Assembly (NCBI GenBank): GCA_015227615.1
Contig: JAALGZ010000019.1
Coordinates: 372,001-436,000, forward strand
Reading direction: 5' to 3'
DNA length: 64,000 nt
From: Labyrinthula sp. Ha
Lineage: Eukaryota > Sar > Bigyra > Labyrinthulida > Labyrinthulaceae
Shown here one piece after another: positions 13,401 through 25,552 of the stretch; position 1 is the stretch's first letter; each line of letters begins with the position of its first letter. A program made the position numbers and the translations under genes. Below the pieces are notes generated by a model, which did not search any database, was not told the origin of the DNA, and worked only from the letters and a program-made list of their open reading frames with translations.

Positions 13401-16263
13401 CCTTTTGTTTCTTGGGTGATTAATAAACTTCCTTTACAGAATGTGCAATAAGTATAACGCGACTATCTTCTTAAGAAATGACTTGGTTTTAGATTTACAT
13501 GTAAGATGTCTAAGAAGATAAAATATAAAACACAGAGTTTTAAACTAAATAAGTATTATATGAAACTAAAACTGTAACTTTGATTTATATAAATTTACCT
13601 AAAAAAACAATGAATCTCATTGGATTATTTATGATAGAAACAAAGAAAAACATATATTCTTATGAGAGATCAAGAATTCCTTCCAAGGTTATCCCGCGAT
13701 TTCTTTATTGTTGATTTTATTTAGTCGGCAAACTATTTCATAAAATTTTAAATAGAAGACATGTTGTTTGATTGATTTGAACATTAACCTTAGGATTTTT
13801 ATGTTGAAAAGTTGTTGTCTCAATATAGAAACTTAGAACGGGAAGTGATCATCGATGGTCAGTAAAATTATATTAGCACATAACCTACAGACATGAAATT
13901 TATTATTGTTTTTTCATTTAAAGAGGTTCTTAACTAAGTATATTTATAAATAAAATAGAACTCATCAAAAATTACTAACATCCTTTCATTGTCATAATGT
14001 GGTTCCAGTACAATTTGGAAGAGAAGACCTATTCATCCATATAACCTAGTTTCTTTAGATTTCTTCTTAAATTAATGAAATATCCCAGCAGATAACGTCA
14101 CCAGAGTAGTGACTTAGACTTAATTATCTTACATAATATTATATCAACACTGCTGTAATATGGTTTATTCCCAAAATTAGAAGTTCACAAATCACATGCA
14201 AATTTTCGAGAATATTCTGGATCACTTTTTATTCATCCTGTATTTGAATCTCCGTCTTTAGTTTCTGTCTCAAAATGGCTATTTATCGTCAAATTTTCTC
14301 CTTATTCTGTAAGCTTTGCAGCAATTGTTATTGCAAGACTTAATCGGCACAGTTATAAATATTTAGTGCAATTACACTATAGGAACCATAGCTACCATAT
14401 CTACAACTTCTTCATAAACTCTCGTCCTTGCATCTGGTAGAACACAATACTAGTCTTATATTGTTGCTCCACGAACTGTACAATGACTCGATATCTCGCT
14501 TGATGAAGTTTCTTGTGCTCGCTTTCGAGAAAACTTTTTTATGTCTCGCTTTGGTTTCATGGACAAGGTGTGTTTCAGTTACTCTTCATGAGCATTTTTT
14601 ATTCTAACTCTTGGTTCTAGCAGTTGGCAAGCTCACTGATGTTCTCTCTTGCATTGATAGATTCATAGTATTATATTTGATCTAACCTTTAAGATTGGTG
14701 TTGGATTATTATTTACTTTTCGATTTGGTCCTTTGGTTCAAACTGCAAGATATCTTCATTGATTTGACTGTATAATTTTAAGGATGATAGAGCTGAATTA
14801 TTTCTTTTGTGGTGAGAAAGTTAGCTTGTGAGATTCTTGGTTGTGAATTAAACAACTTTTAGGTTTTTTTTTGTATATATTTCATCTTTACCTATCTTGA
14901 GCATGGGGTATATTAGGTTCATCTTGTTACCTAGCAATGACCTTTGCACTATATTCCCTTCCCTGACTCTGCTTGAAGGTAGTCTATATTTTTCTTATTT
15001 CCTTCTATGTACTCTTAAACTCGGAATTCTATTCTTCGCCAATATCTCCCAAAATTATCTTGCTAATCTTATCAAGTACATTTAATTATAGATTCAATGC
15101 ATAGACTCTGCATTATAGAGCTATGTATCTACTGTGGAGTGTGTAGATATTTAGTAAAGACGCTGTGCAGTCATTACCTGGTTTGAATAAAAGAACCAGG
15201 ATTCCACATCCCGCGTTGTAAGTACCATTTGTGACACAAAGTAGTTCTAAATACAATGAATACTGCAATAGTGAACCAGATGTCAGTTTCTTAGAGAAAC
15301 AATCTGCCATATACATTATAAATGGAGTTTTTCGATACCTTGGTGAGTACTTTAGTGATTCTTTTTAGGTTCTTGGGGCAACATCTCTATGACCCGGAGA
15401 TCATATGTGGGTTCTATTAGTCAGGAGAGTCTCTACTTTGCAATGCCATCAATGTTTAGTGAGAGAACAATAATCCATATGTTTCATTGGCATAATCTCT
15501 ATATCAGAAGTAACTTGTACCAGTTCTTCCGCTTACCCTAAACTTAATTGAAGAGTGGGTTAAATGGACTATTAATCTTCTCTCATGAATCTATTTAGGA
15601 AATGTGCGAGAAGTTTTTAGAAACATTTGAGAAAGAGATTGAAGTTTTTCAACTTCTTAGTGATAAATTTTCTCAGATTTTGCATATATCTGCAGCTGGG
15701 AAATACCTGAAAATGAAGAATGTAGTCATACTTAGGCAGATATGTGATCAGGCTTGTAGACTGGAGTTTTATTATATGAATTCCTATTACCAAATTTTGT
15801 AGACACATGTTTAATCATATGCAAGAAAAAAAAAGTAGAGTAATAATTAATCTTTGCCCTAGCATCATTTCTTATAGCAAATTGAATAATGGAACAAGAA
15901 GAGAGTGTTAACAACAGATTCATATTTTTCTTTATAGTACCATTACTTAAGTTATTTAAGGTTATAGAAGAGGCAACTTATTATTTTGATCTACATACCT
16001 CAAGTCTTAAGTTTGGTTTATAGTAATTAGAATACTCGACTACTTTAAAAAATTACTAACTAGATTAATTGAAACATCTATCACAGCCAAAATCTAATAC
16101 CAAAATCTAAGCATATTACTTGTTTGTTATAGATAAAGCTAGAAAGCATTATATATAATTAAGATGAACAAACTAATATTTATTTTTTCACAACATGTTG
16201 AAAATACCACTGTTGCTGTATCTATCTAGTTTCCTATTTAATATGAGAACAGAGTACAAATAT
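7432..16263. other. Gap: 8.8 kb AT-rich spacer
   Basis: I see no supported gene. There is a simple (AT)n run near 13035-13066. A GC-richer patch at about 8.4-9.9 kb contains several short open frames in different phases and may be a decayed coding unit. The remaining short frames up to 16.2 kb lack motifs and consistent starts. Confidence 0.5.
13035..13066. repeat. (AT)n microsatellite
   Basis: An alternating AT run follows an ATGTATGT lead-in. It is a simple repeat with no gene next to it. Confidence 0.8.
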
Positions 16264-17976
16264 CTAAACATGATAACGTGGATTGTAAAAAGTCTTACGT
16301 TTAGGAAATGAACTGAAAGACATTTCACTTGGAATTTTCGAAATATTGCTGCTAGGTAGTAAAAAATCAGGTGTAAATGAACCTCGTCTTTGATCAGCTG
16401 TTGGAAACTCTGAACTATAATCTGGAGATATAAGCAGAGTATCTTTCTCATGATGTGTTGTCTCTATAAGTTCTTCTTTATTCAGTGTTGAAATTCGTTC
16501 ACTTGGTCCAGCAATCCCTTTGATTAAACATGTTACCATTAATAAGTGAATACTCGACATTAAGGGATTAAAACCAACAAATGTACATATTCTTATTTGA
16601 ATTGAATCTTCATTAACTCCAAATGTCATCATTCTCTCTACTAAGACAAACTGTGCGATAATTAACAGAAAGAAAAGAAGAAAATATTTTTGTAACCAAG
16701 AACTTAAATGTGCTGCCATTAATAAAGTTCTTCTTGAAGTATCATCTGCAGCAAGATTATTTTCTTCAATATAAGAAACAAGTCCATATCCAGTTAATTT
16801 AGTAAAAATAGAAAATTTTGGTGGTATTTTTTTTCTTCCAGGTGATGCTTGTTGAAAATGGCTTTCTATGGTTTGTATAATATTTCCAACAAATAAACAA
16901 TTTGCAACTAAGAAAAAAAATTCAATTATAGAATCGAAAATTATAAACACATTAAATAATTCTTCAATTGAAGATTCTGGTCTTAGTAAGAAAATCTGAA
17001 CAATAATAAAAGAAATAGTGCAGAAAATAAGAGAGAGATAAAAACCTATTCCTTTAAAAAAATCATCACCAGAAAGAAAACGAAAACATTTCAAGAGAAT
17101 ATTATTACTAGCTTTCCAAGATAAAAGGAAACATTTATTTCCAAGAAAAGTCCAATAATATGCACACAATAAAGTTCCATAAAATAAAAAGTTTGTTTGG
17201 ACACCTGCTAAAAAGAAAGCAAGATCCGATTTATATTTTCCTCCAGTTATCCAAACAAATCCGTCAAAAGTCGTTAAATTAAACAAAGCTAAAATTCCAA
17301 GAAAAGAAAGAATAAAAAGAAAATATTTCAATATAAATCTTCTTGGTTTAGTTCCTTCATTTTTCGCTATTTTATTTAACGAAGAAATAACTAAATAAAT
17401 ATTTCCAATAATAAAAACCAAAAGAATTGATTGGAAAAGAATTTCTGCAAAATTGTAACACATTTCATGAACATTATCATCAGCACAGTTATTTATTTTT
17501 ACAATAAAATTTTCTGCAGATTCTTCAACTCGAGTAAAAACATCATTGAAAAAATTAAAATTAGAATCTATAAAAGGAATACTGTTATCATCCTTATTAT
17601 ATCCAAAATGGGATCTGTACATTGGTAATCCAGCTGGACGAGGATCACTATTTAGGATTGCAAGAACACCGAGATTTTCAAGATTAGTATATGAAACTTC
17701 CTCAAAGCAACCAAAACTTTGAAGATCTGTTGTCACAATAACTAGATTAGTCAAATCTCTTTCAAAAGTTGAGGTTTTGCAGGGATTCTCGGATTGGAGT
17801 AGTAAAGTAGCTTGTGCTTCAATTTGGCAGGTTGAAGAGAAATTCCCCATTAATTCAGAAAATCTAGTTGTCGGAAAGGGTCCTACAGTTTCTCCAGTTT
17901 CAGAAAAGGTAATTATGACTTCTGAAGACGTAAGAATACAAAGATAAGCAAGTATCATAAAATACAAGTTATTCAT
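16264..17976 (-). CDS. Secreted-domain plus seven-transmembrane receptor-like protein, copy B
   Basis: This 570-residue protein is a full-length paralog of the protein at 5716-7431, with very similar length and order: signal peptide (MNNLYFMILAYLCILTSSEV), cysteine-bearing ectodomain, seven hydrophobic segments, polar tail. Blocks such as VGPFPTTRFSELMG, GLPMYRSHFGY, GNKCFLLSWKASNN and IFLLRPESS are nearly identical between the two. The tails diverge but keep a TPDFLLP / TPEFLKP motif and a terminal NP-x-Y. It is a single exon and the stop is TAG. Function is unknown; a membrane receptor or sorting receptor is inferred from topology only. A cluster of CGGGAA-type inverted repeats lies about 180-270 bp upstream. 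Confidence 0.9.
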   Translation of the reverse strand: MNNLYFMILAYLCILTSSEVIITFSETGETVGPFPTTRFSELMGNFSSTCQIEAQATLLLQSENPCKTSTFERDLTNLVIVTTDLQSFGCFEEVSYTNLENLGVLAILNSDPRPAGLPMYRSHFGYNKDDNSIPFIDSNFNFFNDVFTRVEESAENFIVKINNCADDNVHEMCYNFAEILFQSILLVFIIGNIYLVISSLNKIAKNEGTKPRRFILKYFLFILSFLGILALFNLTTFDGFVWITGGKYKSDLAFFLAGVQTNFLFYGTLLCAYYWTFLGNKCFLLSWKASNNILLKCFRFLSGDDFFKGIGFYLSLIFCTISFIIVQIFLLRPESSIEELFNVFIIFDSIIEFFFLVANCLFVGNIIQTIESHFQQASPGRKKIPPKFSIFTKLTGYGLVSYIEENNLAADDTSRRTLLMAAHLSSWLQKYFLLFFLLIIAQFVLVERMMTFGVNEDSIQIRICTFVGFNPLMSSIHLLMVTCLIKGIAGPSERISTLNKEELIETTHHEKDTLLISPDYSSEFPTADQRRGSFTPDFLLPSSNISKIPSEMSFSSFPKRKTFYNPRYHV

Positions 17977-20900
17977 TTTGTTTTAGTTTATTTGGTTCGC
18001 GCAAGTTACCAGTTGCAGGAGAAGATGTTGTGGGATAACTTGTCGCACTATTTATTAAGATTTAATGGGTAGAAAGTTCTCTGAACTATATAAAAACAGA
18101 AAACTCCTCCTGTCGAAACATTTTCTTACCTTTTTTTGTCGTCTTCAGAACTGGAATTCGGGAAGTCATCCCGAGAAGTTTTTTTGAATGTACTCGAAAG
18201 TTTCCCGGTATACGGGAAACCGAAACATTTTCATCTACCCGAATAATTTTCGAACCAGCTCCACAAAATGTTATGAATGAAATGGAACAAAGTATTTGAA
18301 CGAATTTTATTATACATAAGGACGGAGAAAAAAGAATATATATTTATTGATTATGGATTTTTCTTTAAATATGAATTTTCTTCCAGGTTCCCTTCTCCCA
18401 GTTAAGAGTTAAGAAGCTTACTAAAAATAATATCTTGTTTTAAAGGAAACTTTAATTATAAGGGGGACGTTTTGGTAAAACTTATGCTGAATTCAAGTAT
18501 ACGCAAAATATTACATATTGATTTTAGTTAATGCTTAAACAAATTACACTCTTAGATATCTATTTACTCCATTAGCTCATTGTTCTTGTCCATAATCTAG
18601 CTTGAGTTTATAATACCCAACCTTGATTTACCCCTGTTCGCACGTACAAAGTGTTAATTTCGTAATAATGAAAAGGTCGATTATTTTACTTATTGGACAC
18701 AAAAGAACTTATCATCTCTTCGGAATCTTACGGTGTATATTTTGCTGCTTTTCTCAATACTTATTGTTTGGTTCTGGACATCTCTAGCTTTGAGAAACTT
18801 AGCTACGCGAAATTCGATAACCCTTGGTAATCGGGATTCTTTGTTCCTCTAGGTTTATCGACAAAATGCGGTATTATCTTCTCAATCCTTGTTGGTTTCC
18901 CAATATTTCCTGACATAGGCTTATTTCCCATTTCTCGAACTTCAGTTTTATTGCTGTTATAGTAAACTGTGTTAATACGACATTACCCGAAAAATCTCCA
19001 GAAAAGATATATGAACTAAAATCTATCAGAATGAGGTGGTACCAAGAACTGGGATTTCATGTCTCGGGTCCCGGTAACAAGTACGATCCTTGTTCATCTT
19101 CAAAACATGCTTTAGTTTGAGAAATATAACAATAAACACGAAAGAAGCATTAGAGTTTTGATATTGAAGTCCTAAAAAATAATTGTATAGTTTCAGAGTT
19201 GCTGAAGTGTACCATAGAGTGTGTTCCTTTGTGAGCAACCTGATAATGCTCACATGAGTTAATTAGAGACTGATTGTTAAAGCAAGAATAGGATGCTTCC
19301 AAGAATCCCCACTACAACAATTATCACTCAGGACCACCGTACTTCACCGAGGAGGCAGCCCTGGTGTCGCAAGTTATACCACATATTCTTCTTCTCGCCC
19401 ATACCTATTATCTTTCACTGTTGAACGAGTACACCAGAATTGCTGGAATAATAAATTAGTTTAGTTAGTTATCTCACTTTATATCAGACAGAAGGATATT
19501 TAGTAACACTAAGAAATTACCAGTATACACAACATGGATATTTTCTTTTGTCAGGTTTCAACTCACCAAATGTCTTGCTACTTAAAATTAAGTTTCATCT
19601 TCGCTTTAGTCGGGAAATACTTACTGCTTCAAAGACACTAAAGTAACAGAAACTACAATAGTTCTCATCGTGCTCGACTCCATCTGCAATACCGATACAT
19701 ACTTACTGCAGCATCCAAGAAATTCATTGAGTTCACACAATGGTGCTACCTGTTTTAAACACTTAGGTTTAGAAACTCCTTGATATAACAGTGCTGCTCG
19801 GTTTCCCTATTCACAGAATAAATGGGCAACAATGGATTCTCTAGAAACCTACATTTTGCCATTTCTTTCAGATTTTCCTTCGCGGTAAGAATACAGGACT
19901 AAGATGTTTCATACTATTAAAATCCAAGAGGTATTGTTGAAACAGATATTCTCTTCAGAGATTCTTTTCATAGGTTTGTATACTTATAGCTTGTGGAGTC
20001 ATGTGCATTTGAAAAATCAGGAAAAATCCAATTTTGCGACGGTACAATTCAGCACAAGTAGCACAAATGACCAAATACTTCCTTTTACAATTTGACACTA
20101 AATTATTGAGTATATCCATTATTCGTAAGCATACCTGAGCAAAATTACTTCATTCGGCATGGAAAGGAGAAGTTTGCATGGGGTATAGTTTATATAAAGA
20201 ATAAGTCCACAGTGAATGCAAGCAACTGAACGTTAAATACTAGCAGCTAAAAATTGAACATATCCATACTCACTAGTGCAAAGAAACTCTGTTTTGGTAG
20301 TTTACGCTAAAAACATGTATGGTGTATTACTTTTTATTTCCACAAAAAGTTTTCGCTCGATGTTATTCCAAGAATGGGATGAGAGTAAAAGTAGTATGTT
20401 TTTCTTGTACCCGGTTTTTTCACTAGCGATCAACAGCAAAAATAATTAACTTGCTTTTGTACTTTCGATATTATGTAAGATGATAATAATTCAAAGAAAA
20501 CTCTTAGTTTGCATTTGGATTTGACTATATATTTACTCCATTACTATTCTTTAATTCTCAGAACAAATTTCGATGTTCCAGTCAACATTACGGATATCTT
20601 CACTCTTTCTCAAAGATAACTAAGTAGTATAAATGAGCGGAGTCAACAAGTATTTTAGAAACTTCTTAATATATTTAATGAATGATGACTTACAGGTATA
20701 AATATACACTTGTCCTTCGTTGATTAGGTAAGGTTAAGACCTAGCGCCTAGAAGATGCACTGTAATAGGTGTCTGGGAAAGCTATAAGCATATAACGACC
20801 AATCTAGGTTAAATTTGTTTATGTTGACGAAAACATTATTCCTTAAATGAATTTTTTTGAATATTCTTTGGTTTTCGATACCCATACCTACCCAATGGTT

Positions 20901-22968
20901 CCAAGATCAAACACTAGAGTTCTTAAGCTTTTTATTGCACAAATATTGTTGAATGAAACGTTCACCATATCATTTAGCCCATGTCCTTATCATCCACCTT
21001 TTCTTTATATTTGTATTTATTTCTTATTCTGACTAATTTTTAGGTATTATTATTGCGGATTGAGCTCAATCGGATTCGGTTTCATTTGGCTGATGCACCA
21101 TTCAGACTACTAATGTGTTATTAGTATCGTTAGTTTGAGCATGTATTATAAACTATATTTTTTCTGCAAAAGAGGTTATCATAACTCAAAATTTTATCAT
21201 TTTAAAAAGATAAATTTTTTCTTTTATGTTTGCTTTAGCTCCATGTGATATAGGCGCTATGTAATAAGTAATCTAGTTTCTGGAGAAATAATTAGCTTCC
21301 GGTTAAAGGTAAATTCTTGCTTCTTTCTAATATCTAATAATTTTCAAACTCCCTCTTGTAGTTCCCCCTATGTCAGTGTTTCTTAGATATAAACACCTAT
21401 GAGTCTACACGGCATGATTTCGTTTCTAATAACGCATTGCCAACATTAAAATCCCTCATTACTTTTATTGAAAAGAGCTTAGATTCAACTGTTCATTCAT
21501 CATGTTTCAATAACACTATTTCTAAGTATCATCTACCTAAATAAAAAATATTTCTTCTTTTAAAAGTGAACTTTATCTGCTTGCAGGTAAACTTTATATT
21601 CTTCAGGGGGAGTATGGTTCTCATTACGAGAAAAAAACAGGAAAAAAATGTACAATCTGATGTTGGTACATATAACTTACAGCTGATGACTTATAGTGCT
21701 CTTAGTATGTTGTAATAGTTGCTTCGGCTCTTTAACATAGTAGTCTAACAAAGTGGAAAATTAATCTTAATTTGAAAGAAGTTTGCCATAAACTTAACTT
21801 CAAAAATGATAAGACTGAAATATTTACAATCTGCAGGTTATTCATATTCGGATGGAACTTCAAAATAAACAGTTTCATCTATTAAGAGGTATTCGTATCT
21901 GTCCTATTCAATTTCATCTATTGCATATATTGTCGATCATAACTACGCATGTCCAGCTAAAAACCTAGGGACGATCAAGCTCTGGTGTGAAGAGAAATCT
22001 TCTAGCGTGACGAGAGGTTAATTCTAGATTTGTTGTATATCTCATGAAAACAAGAGTTTTCTTGCCCAAGCAGTCTTACACTAAGTTAAAAATAACTAAT
22101 CGAAATAAGGAATACCCTTAAGAATACTTGAGACTGTTGTAGATGTGTCTTGCAAAAATCAGTGGTTTTTTCAGTTTATATATAACCAGCAAAATTTAGG
22201 ATTCTTTGATCTGTAGTTTTCCCCCTTAATCCAGTAATTAACCATCACTTCTTCATAGGTTTTCTAATGTCTTAAAGAGGATCTTAGGACCTCGCACTTG
22301 TCTAGTATATAGAGCCTTGCCCTTACTTCAAGTCGCGATGTACGTGTTTATACTAGATGTGCTCCATGATATATACGTAGATACTTAGCAAAACTTATGA
22401 TATTTTAAGCCTCTAGTTATACCAGCGCTAGCATATACACTAGATCAAACATCTCGTTTAAATTAGTCTTAAAATTATAATTTCTAATGAAATGAAAATC
22501 ATTGTTGTTTACAGTTCTTAAATAATAGAGTAAGAGGAGGAGTTGATTCTGGAGAGTGTAGAAGACAGAGGAAAGAAAACTAATATAACAATATATAGCA
22601 TATTTGACAGAGCAAAACGACAAGTATATGATGTAAATGACCAGATTTGGCATATGCTCTTGATATCATGCCTACTTTCTAGAACCAAAAGTGATCACAT
22701 AATGAAGAAGCAGGGGGGCGAGAGTACAACAGTAAGTAAAATAGAAAGCAAATAGATTTCCACACCATGACGGTTATAAGAAGAAAATGCACATTTTTAT
22801 TCTCACGTAAAGTTAGCTCTCGTACCAATAATGCCCCCAATGAGTGATATTTATCCTAGTCTTCCAAAATTCTTCTGCATATAATGTTCCCTAATCAAGT
22901 CAATCAAACTTTTTTTTTTTTAAAAGGCTAAATTAATTTTTTCTAATTGGCCGTTTATATTAAAGATA
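17977..22968. other. Gap: 5 kb AT-rich spacer
   Basis: Apart from the inverted repeats near 18.2 kb I see no supported feature. A patch at about 19290-19460 has clearly higher GC content and an open frame of about 55 codons without an ATG. It could be a remnant exon or decayed element. No tRNA-like structure was noticed. Confidence 0.5.
18158..18220. promoter_or_regulatory. Paired CGGGA inverted repeats upstream of the 7TM gene
   Basis: Two short inverted repeats lie close together: TCGGGA-5 nt-TCCCGA (158-174 of this kilobase) and GTTTCCCG-5 nt-CGGGAAAC (18200-18220). Another CCCGAA follows near 18240. They are GC-rich islands in AT-rich DNA, 180-270 bp before the start of the gene at 17976. 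A regulatory role is inferred. Confidence 0.35.
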
Positions 22969-24063
22969 ATGAAAAATGCGAATCCAGAAAATTATTCGAT
23001 CTATGATTTCTTACCCGATACTGAAGAACAATATAAAGAGAAAAACAATTTTCAATATTCTTTGACTGAGAATAAAAAACTTAAATATATTTCATTTTTT
23101 TCGAAACCACGGGATCAAAACAGTGGCTCCGAAAACAAGCAATGTGAGAACACTGAGTTAAAGCAAAGAAAAGTTAAGAATACCCAAGTAGAAAATAATT
23201 TATATCAATCATTAGATAAAATGCTATCTGATAAAGGGTACCTGAAGATGAAATTGGGTAGTGAAAGGTATCATTTAATACTCGGGAGAGAAAATGGTAA
23301 AGGAATACCCTTTAAGAGACTTTCTCAACTCTATCGCTATGATTTTGGCACAAATCCACTTTGTAATTATTTTCGTAATTCTAAAATATTGCTCAATTAT
23401 CCCTATTTGTATTCTCAGATGTCTTATGAGGATTTTCTTTTACCATCTTTCTGGATTTTTCCTGGAAAAAATGAGTTCAATAGAATAACATTTCAGAAAA
23501 TTCTTAACTTTAACTCTCCAAGTGAACAAAAAATTGAGAAAGAGGAGAAAACTTTTCAAAAATCGATTACCTGGGTTGTAAAATACAGAACAAAAGGACA
23601 TGAGGGAGTTTTCTATGATGTGAATGAGAAGAAACTAAAATCTCTTGAAAGAGAATTAAGAAAGAAATGTGAATTCTTGCTGCGTGTCAATCTAGAAGAA
23701 CATTTAGAGGAAGTGTATCTACTAGTAAACTCAAGTGTAGAATGTTTTATATATAGGAAGGAAATATTTACAAAAGAAATTATTGATGCAATTTCAAAAT
23801 TATTCAATGTCTTGATACCTGAGTTAAAGAATGAAGAGAGTGTTGATTTTAAGAGTTTTCAACTTATTTCAGTCGTATTTGGAAGAGAAAAAGGAACTAA
23901 AAAACTAATTCTCGTGAAAATAAACCCAAATCCAAAAGTTTCTCCTTATTTACAGGAGCAATTTTCAGCTGCAATATATCAGATTGCGATAAGACCAATT
24001 CTGGAGAACAAAAAGATAATTCTAAGGAATACAGATTTCAGTAAACTAAGTATTTTGAAATAA
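22969..24063 (+). CDS. Tubulin-tyrosine-ligase-like protein, probably a pseudoenzyme
   Basis: The 364-residue protein is about the length of vertebrate TTL (377). Residues about 75-165 match the TTL N-terminal part: YHLILGR...IPFKRL, then CNYFRNSKIL and FLLPSFWIFP, corresponding to the family's HLMLGE..LPFGRL, VNYYRG and FPESYVIYP. Residues 199-215 (TWVVKYRTKGHEGV) match the ATP-grasp lysine loop, with K205 kept. The C-terminal block FKSFQLISVVFG...LVKINPNP matches YQSFQLFGFDF...LIEVNGAP, but the metal-binding Glu is Lys (K317) and only N319 is kept. The family motifs DIRSW and HLTN are missing. Tubulin or another substrate may still be bound, but catalysis looks unlikely. Its stop codon lies 25 bp from the stop of the convergent glycosyltransferase gene, and an AATAAA overlaps the gap. 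The start ATG is the first in frame. Assignment to the TTL family is by motif reading only. Confidence 0.75.
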   Translation: MKNANPENYSIYDFLPDTEEQYKEKNNFQYSLTENKKLKYISFFSKPRDQNSGSENKQCENTELKQRKVKNTQVENNLYQSLDKMLSDKGYLKMKLGSERYHLILGRENGKGIPFKRLSQLYRYDFGTNPLCNYFRNSKILLNYPYLYSQMSYEDFLLPSFWIFPGKNEFNRITFQKILNFNSPSEQKIEKEEKTFQKSITWVVKYRTKGHEGVFYDVNEKKLKSLERELRKKCEFLLRVNLEEHLEEVYLLVNSSVECFIYRKEIFTKEIIDAISKLFNVLIPELKNEESVDFKSFQLISVVFGREKGTKKLILVKINPNPKVSPYLQEQFSAAIYQIAIRPILENKKIILRNTDFSKLSILK

Positions 24064-24088
24064 GAAAAAATAAACTGTGCAATAAGAA

Positions 24089-25552
24089 CTAAAAGTATTC
24101 AAAATCATGATTATTTCTGATTTTCCATTTTTCTATTCTATTCCTTCCTAAAAAGAGTTCATAATTGAATAAACACTCAGTTTCATTTCCTACCTTTTCA
24201 TCTCCAAGATCATATCTACTTTTTACATGGTTTACCAAAATTTTGTGCGAAAAAATATTCAAACTTTGAAAAAATCTTTTTTCTTTATATTCAACTAAAT
24301 GATCAACAAAAACATTTCGTAATCTACATGTATGATGATTACCATAAACATAAGAAATCCAGTCATCCAAAAACCAAGAATATAAAACAATAGGATAATA
24401 GATATCAAATATTTCAAAATGAGTTCTATGAACAAAATCATGGGTTAAAATATTATTATTGCCTTCTAAACTCTTTGGTCCAACAACTCCAAAATTCTTA
24501 GGTAAATTGTTTTGCAACACAGAAATAAACTCAGATGTCCAAAATGTAATTGGTTTTGTATCATCATTAGTTCTATAAATGTATTGATTTCCATCTAAAT
24601 AAGCAGAATAAGTTGCCAAATTAAATGCTGGTCCAGGTTTTTTAATTTTATTATTAATCAAAATAATTTGCAAAGTTGAATTTAAATATTTATTAAAAGC
24701 GAAAAGAACTAAAGGCTGAAAATATTCAAAAAGAAGATCACCATAATCTGCTCCAATATAATAAGAATAAATAAATTTTGTTTCTTCATATTTTTTATAT
24801 GCAGGAAAAACTTCATCAAATAGTTTGTACTTTATTGTCAAGATTATTTTTTCCATTTCTGATTCACTTAGTTTTTTATTCACTAAAGGTTTTAAGAATG
24901 TTAAGTTTAAATGACGACTTGTAGCACCAAAACAAATAGCTACCAAATTTTCTTGAACCTTTTCTTGGGGTTTTATTTTGTAAGCTAATTCCTTAATTTT
25001 TTCTGGCAGAAATTCTTCAAGATTTTGCGCTCTAATGAAATCATCTTTTAAATCTCTTAAAATTCCTTCTCGAGAAGATGAATTTGAGTTTTTATTACAT
25101 TGTAAACAAAACCAAAGTTTTTCTGCCCATGATGAATAAAATTTATCTGGATGCGAAACACCAAAATTAAGCAACTCTGGACAAGTAATCAACCCAATTT
25201 TTGTAGAATTTCTTCCTCGAATGAGATTTGTTAAGTCCATCCAAAAAGAATTTGAATTTCCATATGAGTTTACGTGATCACATTTTTTATTTCCTTTTAT
25301 TTTATGATTTGTATTCTTGTGTTGGGTAAAGTTTCTGGTTGGTATATCATTCCAGTTTACATGTACTGGCAAATCCTTATTCAAACCTGATTTTATCGGC
25401 AGATAATTATTGAATTTAAAATATTTGTGAATGTATAGAATCTGGGAAAAAAGAGTAAGTAGAGAATATAACAGAATGAAGAAGAAACAAAGTCTTAACT
25501 TTCTTATCATTTTCTTGTTCTCATTTCGTGCATGTAGAACATAAGATGACAT
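24089..25552 (-). CDS. Type II membrane glycosyltransferase-like protein
   Basis: The 487-residue protein has a short basic N-terminus and then one hydrophobic anchor (about residues 20-41), the topology of Golgi glycosyltransferases. The C-terminal half holds a block I associate with a protist glycosyltransferase-like family: YRTNDDTKP (Asp330-Asp331, a candidate metal/nucleotide-sugar motif), NFGVVGP (354-359), ILTHDFVHRTHFEIF (368-382), IYYPIV and FLDDWISYVYG (394-404). Several N-x-S/T sites are present. The donor sugar and acceptor are unknown. The gene is divergent from BipA with 83 bp between the starts (a probable shared promoter) and convergent with the TTL-like gene. The annotated ATG puts 19 residues before the anchor; an internal Met at residue 15 is an alternative start. 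Confidence 0.75.
   Translation of the reverse strand: MSSYVLHARNENKKMIRKLRLCFFFILLYSLLTLFSQILYIHKYFKFNNYLPIKSGLNKDLPVHVNWNDIPTRNFTQHKNTNHKIKGNKKCDHVNSYGNSNSFWMDLTNLIRGRNSTKIGLITCPELLNFGVSHPDKFYSSWAEKLWFCLQCNKNSNSSSREGILRDLKDDFIRAQNLEEFLPEKIKELAYKIKPQEKVQENLVAICFGATSRHLNLTFLKPLVNKKLSESEMEKIILTIKYKLFDEVFPAYKKYEETKFIYSYYIGADYGDLLFEYFQPLVLFAFNKYLNSTLQIILINNKIKKPGPAFNLATYSAYLDGNQYIYRTNDDTKPITFWTSEFISVLQNNLPKNFGVVGPKSLEGNNNILTHDFVHRTHFEIFDIYYPIVLYSWFLDDWISYVYGNHHTCRLRNVFVDHLVEYKEKRFFQSLNIFSHKILVNHVKSRYDLGDEKVGNETECLFNYELFLGRNRIEKWKIRNNHDFEYF

Noticed and set aside
14720-14740. GGTTCAAACT resembling a tRNA B box
   Set aside because: No matching A box or cloverleaf could be drawn around it; similar words at 7745 and 38350 also fail.
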